From contig NZ_LWHJ01000029.1 in assembly GCF_001652725.1 (NCBI RefSeq), forward strand, positions 248,001 to 312,000: a DNA stretch of 64,000 bases, written 5' to 3'. The position numbers and the translations under genes were made by a program. Under the pieces are notes generated by a model, which was not told the origin of the DNA, searched no databases, and saw only the letters and a list, made by a program, of their open reading frames with translations. Shown here piece after piece: positions 35,652 to 43,676 of the stretch (its first letter is position 1; each line of letters opens with the position of its first letter). This DNA comes from Pedobacter psychrophilus (lineage in GTDB: Bacteria > Bacteroidota > Bacteroidia > Sphingobacteriales > Sphingobacteriaceae).

Positions 35652-37136
35652 CTATTTCCTCCGCACTAAGTTATCAACATCTTCTATAACCATAGCCTCC
35701 CGTGGATCATGGCAATTAAGTTTTAATTTTATGTTTTGAAGTTTTAAACAGTTTATATATTTAAAATTGAAACCATAACTAGAAAGATTACCCAATGTAT
35801 GTGATGATGGATAACCCGCTTTCTTTTCTTTAAGCAGCTTGGTCATATCTATATTTCTATCACTAGCATTGCCAGCATGAGAAAGTTCTATATCGATATT
35901 TTTGAGTGTAATGTTTTCTACTCGATTTGTAGTATTTAAACCTGTAACAGAAGAAGATAAAGGTCCTGCTCCTGTTGCTTTAAAATTAGAAATCAATATA
36001 TTATTTATGGTTCCTACAGATGGAACTTTTGCGGTACTTGTATGTTTTCTACTGCGGTTTCCAAGCGTAACAAAAATGGGGGTAACACAATCTGTAGCTG
36101 CTATGTTATCAAACCAAACGTTTTCCATTTTACCACCATCTGTTATTATTAAGGTAATAGCAGTTTGAGTGGTTTCTGTTCCGTTAACGTAATGTAAACC
36201 CGTAACAGATTGTACCACTTTACAATTGCGAAATAGAATATTTTTAAATCCTCCTGTAGTTTCTGTACCGAGTTTTAAAGCGTTACAATGGCTAGATGCT
36301 ATACAATTTTCTACCAATATATTTTCACATAGAGAAGGCCCATTACTTTTTAAACAAATTGCATCATCATCACTATCAACTCGGCAATTACGTATATAAA
36401 CATTTTTACAACCGTCAATATCAATTCCATCATTATTTTGATGCGCATGGTTAAACACATTGATATTTTCTATCATCACGTTCTCACAATTCAAATAATG
36501 CTGCATCCATTGAGCTGAGTTAAGTAACATAATACCCGCAACATAAATATTTTTAGAACTAATGATTCTTATTCCAAATGGCCTACGAATGTCATTATCA
36601 CCCATCCCTAAATACACTGGACTATCCCCTTTAAAATCGATGGTTCCTTTACCAGTTATAGATATTCCATCTACATTTTCGGCATAAAATAAAGATTTAT
36701 CTACCTGTCTATCGGTGTTGTTTTTGTAGGGAGATTTATAAATTGGATAGTCTTTGGTATTTGTACTTCCTAAAATTTTAGCATTTTTATCTAATTCTAT
36801 GTGCAGACCAGATTTTAATTCTAGCGTACCCGTAAGGTAAACGCCAGCAGGAAAGTATAATCGCGAAGGTCCATTTTTGATACAGCTATTAATAGCTTTT
36901 TGAAGTTGTTGAGTGGTGATCTCTAATCCGTTATTTTTAGCGCCAAAATCTGTGACAACATTAAAAACAGGGAGTTTGCTTTTATCAACAAATAATACTT
37001 TTGTTAAATTTTGAGCCATAACTTCTAAGTTTGAAGCTAATTTTTGGTTATCAAAACCTGATGTTTGCCCAAGTAGATTGTTTATTAAAGCGAAAACTAA
37101 AAGGGTAACAAGCTTTAATAAAATTTTAACTCTCAT
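35652..37136 (-). CDS. Secreted GH28-family glycosidase
   Basis: A 494-residue exported beta-helix hydrolase (signal about residues 1-24, ending LLGQ). The GH28 start is PVFNVVTDFGAKNNG near residue 56. The catalytic Asp motifs are NNDGID (234-239) and SDDDAICLKS (255-264). The third motif is ALKLGTETTGGF, with GTE in place of the classic G-H-G. Members cleave polygalacturonan or related uronic-acid linkages. It heads a three-gene unit and carries the regulon motif 61 bp upstream. Confidence 0.87.
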   Translation of the reverse strand: MRVKILLKLVTLLVFALINNLLGQTSGFDNQKLASNLEVMAQNLTKVLFVDKSKLPVFNVVTDFGAKNNGLEITTQQLQKAINSCIKNGPSRLYFPAGVYLTGTLELKSGLHIELDKNAKILGSTNTKDYPIYKSPYKNNTDRQVDKSLFYAENVDGISITGKGTIDFKGDSPVYLGMGDNDIRRPFGIRIISSKNIYVAGIMLLNSAQWMQHYLNCENVMIENINVFNHAHQNNDGIDIDGCKNVYIRNCRVDSDDDAICLKSNGPSLCENILVENCIASSHCNALKLGTETTGGFKNILFRNCKVVQSVTGLHYVNGTETTQTAITLIITDGGKMENVWFDNIAATDCVTPIFVTLGNRSRKHTSTAKVPSVGTINNILISNFKATGAGPLSSSVTGLNTTNRVENITLKNIDIELSHAGNASDRNIDMTKLLKEKKAGYPSSHTLGNLSSYGFNFKYINCLKLQNIKLKLNCHDPREAMVIEDVDNLVRRK

Positions 37137-37446
37137 TTTTATATTTAGTGTTTATTATTATGTACTATTCTCTTTATAGAAAAACTGTATTCTACTTAAT
37201 AAACATCTGGTAAGGGCAAATAGAGTATTAGAAAACGTTATTTATTATCTTTCCTAATTAAACTTATTCAAAGCTACCTTCTTGCATCAAACCAATAAGT
37301 CCTTTTTGATTAATAAAAGCAAAAAATTGGTACTTATATCGTTAACCTACTAAAGTTTAAATTATAACCCCTCAAATATCGAACTTCAAAAATAAACGCA
37401 GCTTAAATGCGTGAATAATTAATTTAATTTTTATAATTTATTATTC
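37137..37446. other. Intergenic promoter region of the GH28/DUF1961/lyase unit
   Basis: This 310-bp stretch carries the regulon motif at 37197-37227. The rest, up to the stop of the sorbosone-dehydrogenase-like gene, has no obvious gene or terminator. Confidence 0.5.
37197..37227 (-). promoter_or_regulatory. Shared glycan-regulon motif, site 6 (GH28/DUF1961/lyase unit)
   Basis: On the - strand: TACTCT, 13 bp (ATTTGCCCTTACC), then AGATGTTTATTA, which keeps the TGTTTAT core. It ends 61 bp before the start codon at 37136. TACAGTTT about 8 bp further on could be a -7 element. Confidence 0.65.
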
Positions 37447-38754
37447 TTATTGCTTACTCACTCTCCAAATCTTCTTGCCGGCATCGTCAGCAATTAATAA
37501 TGAACCATTTTTACTAAAAGCAACGCCTACTGGTCTTCCATAAACTAAACTTCCCTCTATATTGGCAATAAAACCAGTTAAAAAATCTTGTTTTGGCCCA
37601 GAAGGTTTTCCATTTTTAAAAGGAACAAATACTACTTTATATCCACTTAACTCAGTTCTATTCCAAGAACCATGTTGCCCAATAAACATCCCATCTTTGT
37701 AATTATTTCCTAAACCATTCTTATTGTTAAAAGCTAAACCAAGAGAAGCAGTATGGCTACCTAACGAAACATCAGGGACTAAAGTAGAATTTACTAAATC
37801 CATTTTTTCACCTTTCATTCTGGGATCAGGATTTTTACCAAAATAAGCATAAGGCCAGCCATAAAATGCGTTTTCTTTTACACTTGTAGTGTAATCTGGC
37901 ACCAAATCATCGCCTAAACCATCTCTTTCGTTAACTGCAGTCCATAGTACATTAGTGCTGCTCCAGCCCATCCCTACCGGATTTCTTAAACCACTGGCGT
38001 AAATTCTTTGTCCACTTCCATCAGGATTGATTTCTAGAATACAGGCTCTATTAACTTCGTTTGCAATTCCATTTTCGGCAACATTACTTCCAGAACCTAC
38101 CGAAATATAAATTTTAGTCCCATCCTGATTTGCAATGATATTTCTTGTCCAATGGTTATTATAACCACCCGCAGGTAAATCTAAAATCTTTTTGCCTTCG
38201 CCTTTAATCTCTTCCTGCCCGTTTGTATAATCGTAAGTCCAAAGTCCGTTTGTATTTGCTACATAAAACTTTCCGTTAAGTATTAGCATGCCTAATGGTC
38301 GGTTTAAGCCTTTCAAAAAGGTCTTTTTTAATTCTGGAATCCCATCATTATTTTTATCTCTCAACAAAATTATGGTGTTACTGCTTTTTAATCCAGGCTT
38401 CTTCATATTAGCAGTTTTTATAAATCCATCATCAATGGTATTGGCTAATGAAACAAATATATCCCCGTTAGGAGCCGTATAAATCCACCTAGGATTATCC
38501 AAACTATCGGCAAATAAAGACACTTTAAGTCCTTCTGGTGCTTTAGGCATTAGACCTACTGGCCAGCCTACAATCTTTGAATTATTTACTACTGATTTAG
38601 TTGCAAATGGCTTGGGAAGTATTACAGAATCTTTATAAGCTAAAGGCTTAAATTCTGAATTTTGCGACCCCTTGTTTACGCTACATGCAACCGTTGTAGT
38701 TATAATTGTTATTAATATAAATCTTGTATAAATTATTCTCATAGTTTTATTCAC
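37447..38754 (-). CDS. Exported PQQ-dependent sugar dehydrogenase-like (sorbosone dehydrogenase family) lipoprotein
   Basis: A 435-residue beta-propeller protein. A second start at 38742 (MRIIYTRFILI) gives a cleaner signal ending TTVACS (lipobox-like, Cys about 24). Propeller motifs include PRWIYTAPNGDIFVS, GRPLGMLILNGKFYVANTNG, YISVGSGSNVAENG, GLRNPVGMGW, GWPYAYFG and GRPVGVAFSKNGSLLIADD. Relatives oxidise aldoses with PQQ in the periplasm. Whether PQQ is bound here is uncertain, and no partner cytochrome gene is adjacent. It overlaps the upstream nucleoside-hydrolase-like gene by 8 bp. Confidence 0.8.
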   Translation of the reverse strand: MNKTMRIIYTRFILITIITTTVACSVNKGSQNSEFKPLAYKDSVILPKPFATKSVVNNSKIVGWPVGLMPKAPEGLKVSLFADSLDNPRWIYTAPNGDIFVSLANTIDDGFIKTANMKKPGLKSSNTIILLRDKNNDGIPELKKTFLKGLNRPLGMLILNGKFYVANTNGLWTYDYTNGQEEIKGEGKKILDLPAGGYNNHWTRNIIANQDGTKIYISVGSGSNVAENGIANEVNRACILEINPDGSGQRIYASGLRNPVGMGWSSTNVLWTAVNERDGLGDDLVPDYTTSVKENAFYGWPYAYFGKNPDPRMKGEKMDLVNSTLVPDVSLGSHTASLGLAFNNKNGLGNNYKDGMFIGQHGSWNRTELSGYKVVFVPFKNGKPSGPKQDFLTGFIANIEGSLVYGRPVGVAFSKNGSLLIADDAGKKIWRVSKQ

Positions 38755-39700
38755 CTTTTTGTATTTTAATTCTTCTTAAAGCCTCTTCTAATAATTTAAA
38801 AGTAGCTTCTCTTTCTATATCATAAATTCTTGTGAAAGTGCCTTTATTCTTACTAAAATCATACTTATAATCATCTTTTACAGAAGGTAATTTTGCTGTT
38901 TCCCATTTTACTACATTTACATCTATAAGGGCAGCAATGTCGCCTAAATCAAACATTCCTTTATCGGGTAATTGTGCGTATGCCGATTTTTTTCTAATAT
39001 CATGTAAATATTGACCAAAGCTCCCGTTGCTTGCAATTCTTATTTCAGACTCATGCATTGGCATATTTAAATTAGAACCGGTATCAAACAAAATGAATGG
39101 CGCTGTAGCATCAAATAAAACCTGTACCGCTTTAAGATCGTTAGTAGCGTTAAAATTCCAGCAACGTTCTGGCCAAGCTGTTCTGCCATGCCATAAAACA
39201 ATTATGTTTTTATTAATGCTAGAATCTTTTAATATGGCGGCAGCTGCATTTGTTGCAGCACCCAAAGAAATTACCCATAGCGGGTTTTCTGGTGAAGCTT
39301 TTTTAGCTTCTTCGATGATAAAATCTACCCCTTCTGATAGAGGTGGCGCATCTAAATAAGAGATAGGGTCGGAACCCATTTTTATAATAAATTTATCCTT
39401 AAAGCCGGCTTTATCTAAAACCTCCAAAATATTATTGTAAGATTTTTGAATTCCTTTTACTCCGCCTCTTGTGCCATAATGTGCGGCTACAAAGCCTTCA
39501 ATTTGAAAACGTTCTGGATATCCCAGCAATAATGCCATCGCCCATTGGTCGTCCACTTCATTAGCGGCATCGGTATCAATAATGACTTTTAATTTTCCGT
39601 TAGGTACAGGCCAAGTAGGCATTTTCTTTTGCGAGAAAACAAATTGAGAAATTGATAACAAAAAGAAACTCAATATTAAAAATAAACTAAGCTTTCTCAT
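38747..39700 (-). CDS. Secreted nucleoside hydrolase-fold protein, paralog 2
   Basis: A 317-residue exported protein (signal about residues 1-23, ending FVFSQ). It has the metal-binding signature of inosine-uridine nucleoside hydrolases, VIIDTDAANEVDDQWAMALLL at about residues 39-59, and LGAATNAAAAILKD near residue 146. The family uses calcium to hydrolyse N-ribosides. Export and the setting among glycan enzymes are unusual and suggest a furanoside of another kind, which is inference. It overlaps the next gene and is itself overlapped by 4 bp by the upstream paralog. Confidence 0.8.
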   Translation of the reverse strand: MRKLSLFLILSFFLLSISQFVFSQKKMPTWPVPNGKLKVIIDTDAANEVDDQWAMALLLGYPERFQIEGFVAAHYGTRGGVKGIQKSYNNILEVLDKAGFKDKFIIKMGSDPISYLDAPPLSEGVDFIIEEAKKASPENPLWVISLGAATNAAAAILKDSSINKNIIVLWHGRTAWPERCWNFNATNDLKAVQVLFDATAPFILFDTGSNLNMPMHESEIRIASNGSFGQYLHDIRKKSAYAQLPDKGMFDLGDIAALIDVNVVKWETAKLPSVKDDYKYDFSKNKGTFTRIYDIEREATFKLLEEALRRIKIQKGE

Positions 39701-40644
39701 TTGCTTTCCTTTAACTTTTGAATAGATTGGTAATAACTCTCCTTCATTTTTCTGTTATCAAATTTTGTATAAACTGATATTGAGCGAGGTGTATTCTCTA
39801 AAGGTGTTTTAACCTTTTTTATTGTTGCAAACGATGGATTTAAGTATGCTTCTACCAAGGCAACATCCCATAATGTTCTTACTTTATCATCTGGATTAGT
39901 ATCTAACCAGCGTTGCTTTAGGTATTTTAAAACTGGGTTATCACTATCAAAAACAGCGTATAATGAGTCTCTTTCAAACTTAAAAGGTTCTGCAGTAGTT
40001 ATAGGCATTACAATTAGTTGTATTGATTTTTGGTTTAGCAAATAATCAAAAGCGTTTAAATCGTTACGGATATTGAACTCATTTTTATCCCAATATTTAT
40101 TTTTTGCATCATACCTTGCGCCTAATAAATAGCATTCTATATGTTTTGTAATTGAGCTATCCATTGCAACAGCAGATGCAATATTTGTTAATGCTCCTAA
40201 AGAAATTATATGTAATTTTTCATTTGGTGAAAGTGATTTTACAGCCGAAATAATTTGCTTAGCTGCATCAGAACTGCGATAATTTGTTCCACCCCACGCT
40301 CTTCCAATTTGCCTATCGGCACCTATTGGATGTGTGATGTTTAATTTATCGCTTAACGCTAAAATTTCTTCGTTTAGCTGTTGCGATATTTTGACCGTAT
40401 TTATATTTTTTGTGGGATATTGATTCCATTTATCAAAGGCCACCAAATCTGCATTGTTAAAGTGAGCAGAACTTAAACCCACTAAGTTTATGGAGGTATC
40501 ATTCAATAATCTTACAATTGCATAAACATCGTCTGTTTCGTTGCCTGTATCAGCATCTAACCAAACTTTTTGCTTTTGTCCGTAAGCAATTCCCGAATTG
40601 ATGATTAAACAAATTAAACTTAAAAATATAATTACTTTCCTCAT
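39697..40644 (-). CDS. Secreted nucleoside hydrolase-fold protein, paralog 1
   Basis: A 315-residue exported protein (signal about residues 1-22, ending IAYGQ). The metal-binding motif is VWLDADTGNETDDVYAIVRLL at about residues 27-47, with SLGALTNIASAVAMDS near residue 146 and NIRNDLNAFDYLL near residue 190. It is clearly related to the downstream paralog but divergent from it. The ATGA overlap between the two genes shows tight translational coupling. It heads the unit with the sorbosone-dehydrogenase-like gene and carries the regulon motif upstream. Confidence 0.8.
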   Translation of the reverse strand: MRKVIIFLSLICLIINSGIAYGQKQKVWLDADTGNETDDVYAIVRLLNDTSINLVGLSSAHFNNADLVAFDKWNQYPTKNINTVKISQQLNEEILALSDKLNITHPIGADRQIGRAWGGTNYRSSDAAKQIISAVKSLSPNEKLHIISLGALTNIASAVAMDSSITKHIECYLLGARYDAKNKYWDKNEFNIRNDLNAFDYLLNQKSIQLIVMPITTAEPFKFERDSLYAVFDSDNPVLKYLKQRWLDTNPDDKVRTLWDVALVEAYLNPSFATIKKVKTPLENTPRSISVYTKFDNRKMKESYYQSIQKLKESK

Positions 40645-40783
40645 TTTATTAAACCGGCCTAATCAAATTTGTGGTGTTAAATGCCTATTAACTAGGCAAA
40701 ATTTTAAGGTTTTTTAAAAAATCTCTTCTTCTAATTACATTAAAATCTATAATTGATCAAGAAAAATCTTATTTCCTCTACCT

Positions 40784-40814
40784 TTATAAACAAGTAAAAT
40801 ACGTTGAAAGAGTA
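40784..40814 (-). promoter_or_regulatory. Shared glycan-regulon motif, site 7 (nucleoside hydrolase unit)
   Basis: On the - strand: TACTCT, 13 bp (TTCAACGTATTTT), then ACTTGTTTATAA, one mismatch from consensus. It ends 140 bp before the start at 40644. TAAGATTT follows about 12 bp later, as at site 5. Confidence 0.7.
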
Positions 40815-40893
40815 TAAGAAAGAATTAATTATAATTTGGGTTGACTAATTTTCTGATATTCAGTTGTAAAAAAATTGTTTGAAATAACAATAT

Positions 40894-41394
40894 TTAAACA
40901 TTTTCAGTCATTAATATTGTTAAATGCTGTAAATATTCTTTTCCTCGTTTTTCTGCAAAAAAATCTAGCAAAAGCATAAAACCAGCTTGCATAAATAATC
41001 CTAACCCAATACCTTTCCAAAAGGATATGCTTGGGAAATAAAAATACAATATAAGCCCTAAAAGCATGAGCGCAATTTCCACGTATCTGTAAACCACAAA
41101 GTTTTTCATTACCAATTCCATTCTAGGAATTTCTATAGTTTGTATTTTTTCAGGCTCAATTTTTACGATGTTTTGTACTGTTAAAATATCTTTCGGACTT
41201 CTGACATAAACAATTGCTCCTACCGTAATTTGAATAAAAGCAATCAGAATTAATGGTATTGCAATTCCCTTTTGAAATGGTTCTTTAATAACAAACCAAA
41301 AATATATACCTGAGACAATTGCTAAAATCCCAATTCCCACAAAAAAAAGACTTTCAAATTTTTCTGCATTAAAATAATCTGTTATAAATTTCAT
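40894..41394 (-). CDS. Small four-helix membrane protein of unknown function
   Basis: I do not recognise this 166-residue protein. It has four likely membrane segments at about residues 15-35, 43-62, 103-121 and 124-145, with a short polar stretch between the second and third. No catalytic motif is seen. It lies 42 bp downstream of the SDR gene on the same strand, so it may be co-transcribed with it and not with the glycan genes. Confidence 0.65.
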   Translation of the reverse strand: MKFITDYFNAEKFESLFFVGIGILAIVSGIYFWFVIKEPFQKGIAIPLILIAFIQITVGAIVYVRSPKDILTVQNIVKIEPEKIQTIEIPRMELVMKNFVVYRYVEIALMLLGLILYFYFPSISFWKGIGLGLFMQAGFMLLLDFFAEKRGKEYLQHLTILMTENV

Positions 41395-41436
41395 TCGAGT
41401 ATATATTGGAAATGATGAATCTCCTCGCTTTCTTTA

Positions 41437-42252
41437 CTAATTTTTAATTCCTTTTTCTACCTGGCTTCTTACCATTTTTGTAAACCAAGATAATGGCAAT
41501 AACCAACGCATAAAAAGTAATAATGGACCTTGTCCGCCAACAGGGTATCGCAAACGATAAGAACCATCATTTGCTGCCTGCCAAACTTTTTCTGCTACCA
41601 CCTCTGCTGTGGGAGCAGTTTTATAAGAATCTAACATGTTTTTGTGAGCCTGATGCGTATAATTATCATATGCTTTGGTAGAAACATAATCTATTGCGTT
41701 TTCAAATTCGGTTTTGATAGCACCTGGTTCTATATTTTTTACTTTGATGTTGAAGGGTTTTAGCTCGAATTGTAAACTTTCCATAAAGCCTTCTAAAGCC
41801 CATTTGGTGCTATGATAAACACTATATAAAGGAAAAGTGATTAACCCACCCATTGATGTTGTATTGATAATTACACCATCTTTTTTAGCTCTAAAATGTG
41901 GAAGAACGGCTCTGGTTACATTCATTACTCCAAAAACATTGGTATCAAATTGCTTTTTAATTTGGTTTTGATCCATTGCCTCAAAAGCACCTACCAAAGC
42001 GTAACCAGCATTATTAAACAACACATCTATATTGCCAAATGCAGAAATGGTATTATCAATTGCTTGTTTAATACTTCCTTCATCCATCACATCTAAAGCA
42101 AATAATTTAATATTAGTGAAGCTTAATAAATCTTTTCCCTTTTCTACCGTTCGCATGGTTGCAGCAACATTCCACCCTTTTTTTGCAAAATAAATAGCAG
42201 TTAGTTTACCTATGCCTGTTGATGCCCCTGTTATTAAAATTGTCTTTGTCAT
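41437..42252 (-). CDS. Short-chain dehydrogenase/reductase
   Basis: A 271-residue classical SDR. The cofactor motif is TGASTGIGK (TGxxxGxG) at residues 7-15, followed by NNAG near residue 85. The catalytic Ser-Tyr-Lys set is in TTSMGG and YHSTKWALEG (YxxxK). It probably reduces or oxidises a small carbonyl or alcohol with NAD(P)H; the substrate is unknown. It is divergent from a MerR-type regulator and has a good Bacteroidota -7 element (TACTTTTG). Confidence 0.88.
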   Translation of the reverse strand: MTKTILITGASTGIGKLTAIYFAKKGWNVAATMRTVEKGKDLLSFTNIKLFALDVMDEGSIKQAIDNTISAFGNIDVLFNNAGYALVGAFEAMDQNQIKKQFDTNVFGVMNVTRAVLPHFRAKKDGVIINTTSMGGLITFPLYSVYHSTKWALEGFMESLQFELKPFNIKVKNIEPGAIKTEFENAIDYVSTKAYDNYTHQAHKNMLDSYKTAPTAEVVAEKVWQAANDGSYRLRYPVGGQGPLLLFMRWLLPLSWFTKMVRSQVEKGIKN

Positions 42253-42270
42253 TTTCTTTTATTTAAAAAT

Positions 42271-42301
42271 CAAAAGTAAACACTAACTTTGAAACTATAA
42301 A
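42271..42301 (-). promoter_or_regulatory. Probable Bacteroidota promoter of the SDR gene
   Basis: On the - strand TTTA (42298-42301), a 19-bp gap and TACTTTTG (42271-42278) match the TTTG-N19-TAnnTTTG consensus except for one base in the -33 box. The -33 part overlaps the palindrome bound, by inference, by the MerR regulator. Confidence 0.55.
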
Positions 42302-42317
42302 GTATGAAGTATAGTTT
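42292..42317. promoter_or_regulatory. Palindrome, candidate MerR-family operator
   Basis: AAACTATA and TATAGTTT form perfect 8-bp arms around 10 bp, in the divergent region between the SDR and MerR genes and overlapping the SDR promoter. This is the usual type of site for a MerR regulator. Confidence 0.55.
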
Positions 42318-42345
42318 ATAGTTAGTATAAAGTTTTCCACATTAT

Positions 42346-42711
42346 ATGAAATTAATTAATCAACTCGCTAAAGAAACAGGCTTACCGATAGCTACCATTA
42401 GGTTTTATGAAAAATCTGGCTTATTTGTGGGCAAGAAAAAAGACAATATAAAAAGTAATAATTACACCTATTACGATGATGAAGTGATAGATAAATTAGA
42501 ATTAATTAGAGATGCAAAATCTGTAGGGTTTACCTTATCAGAAATTAAAGAACTGATAAACGCTTGGTACAGTAAGAAAATCACAAAAGATGAAAAACTA
42601 TCTATTTTAGATGGTAAACTATTACAGATAGAAAGTAAAATTAAGGAGTTGAAACAAGTTAAAAAACAGATAGCCTTTTTGAAGAGTGAGGTGGAAAAAT
42701 ATGATTGTTAA
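42346..42711 (+). CDS. MerR-family transcriptional regulator
   Basis: A 121-residue regulator with the MerR winged helix-turn-helix at the N-terminus (INQLAKETGLPIATIRFYEKSGL) and the YYDDEVIDKLELIRDAKSVGFTLSEIKEL segment, followed by a long dimerisation coiled coil to the end. There is no long effector domain and a single C-terminal Cys, so the signal is unclear. It probably regulates the divergent SDR gene through the 42292-42317 palindrome. Confidence 0.9.
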   Translation: MKLINQLAKETGLPIATIRFYEKSGLFVGKKKDNIKSNNYTYYDDEVIDKLELIRDAKSVGFTLSEIKELINAWYSKKITKDEKLSILDGKLLQIESKIKELKQVKKQIAFLKSEVEKYDC

Positions 42712-42787
42712 ACAGAGAAAGAATTTCTTTAGTTAATAACTTATCAAACAGCAGCTTGTTATATGCCACTTTAGAACGACATCCGCA

Positions 42788-43603
42788 ATGGAAGAAAACG
42801 ATATTAAATTTTTTCAAATTGATTACAAAACTTACAATAAAGGGTTTGTTAGCAATCCTCATTCGCATAAACATTATGAGATTTTCTATTTTGAAAAAGG
42901 AAATGCAAGTCACTTTATTGACTTTGAAGAATACCCAATTACTGATAACTCACTCTTTTTAGTTTCCTACAATCAGGTACATTACATAACGGCAAAACCT
43001 GACACACATAATTTGGGATATGCAATTTCATTAGAAAAAGAAATATTTGGCTTATTAGGTAATGAACTTAATAATCTTTTTGGCAAGTTTTCAAAATCGC
43101 CTGCCTATTATCTGAAAAAAAACGATTTATTTACCACTCTCTTTCAACAAATCAAAATAGAGCTAGAAGGAAAAAGTCAAAAATCAAACGAACTTGTTTT
43201 CAGTTTTATCAAAATATTGCTTACGTATATTTGGAGAGAAGAAAGAGATATAATTAAAGGAAAAACTCTAACAGATACTCCCTTTTTAAATTTCTTACAC
43301 CTAATTGAAGACAATTTTATAAAATTCAAAGAAGTACAAGAATATGCTCAAATGCTATCAATCACTACCAAACAGTTAAATAGAATTTGCAAAAAAAACA
43401 CTAACCAAACAGCATTATTTATTATTCATGATAGGATAAATTTAGAAGCAAAACGAAAACTTTTTTATAGTGAAAATCAAATAAAAGACATTTGTTATGA
43501 TTTGGGATTTGAAAACACAGGGCATTTCAATAATTTCTTCAAAAGAATGAATGAAAAAACACCATTAGAGTTTAGAATAATAATGTCCCGAATCTTCAAT
43601 TAA
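42788..43603 (+). CDS. AraC-family transcriptional regulator
   Basis: A 271-residue regulator. The N-terminal cupin-like sensing domain contains NPHSHKHYEIFYFEKG and is followed by the AraC DNA-binding domain in the last 100 residues (YAQMLSITTKQLNRICKKNTNQTA and IKDICYDLGFENTGHFNNFFKRMNEKTPLEFR). The second helix-turn-helix is the best conserved part. Its target is not certain; the SnoaL-like genes that follow 73 bp downstream are the nearest candidates. Confidence 0.9.
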   Translation: MEENDIKFFQIDYKTYNKGFVSNPHSHKHYEIFYFEKGNASHFIDFEEYPITDNSLFLVSYNQVHYITAKPDTHNLGYAISLEKEIFGLLGNELNNLFGKFSKSPAYYLKKNDLFTTLFQQIKIELEGKSQKSNELVFSFIKILLTYIWREERDIIKGKTLTDTPFLNFLHLIEDNFIKFKEVQEYAQMLSITTKQLNRICKKNTNQTALFIIHDRINLEAKRKLFYSENQIKDICYDLGFENTGHFNNFFKRMNEKTPLEFRIIMSRIFN

Positions 43604-43641
43604 ACGGACCGTTTATACAATTCAAACAAATATTTGCTCTC

Positions 43642-43649
43642 TACTTTTG
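43642..43649 (+). promoter_or_regulatory. Bacteroidota -7 element before the SnoaL-like gene
   Basis: TACTTTTG is a perfect TAnnTTTG, 27 bp before the ATG at 43677. No TTTG is found at the ideal -33 distance, so this promoter may need an activator such as the upstream AraC protein. Confidence 0.4.
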
Positions 43650-43676
43650 TATTATCATTAAATTTATTTTATAATA

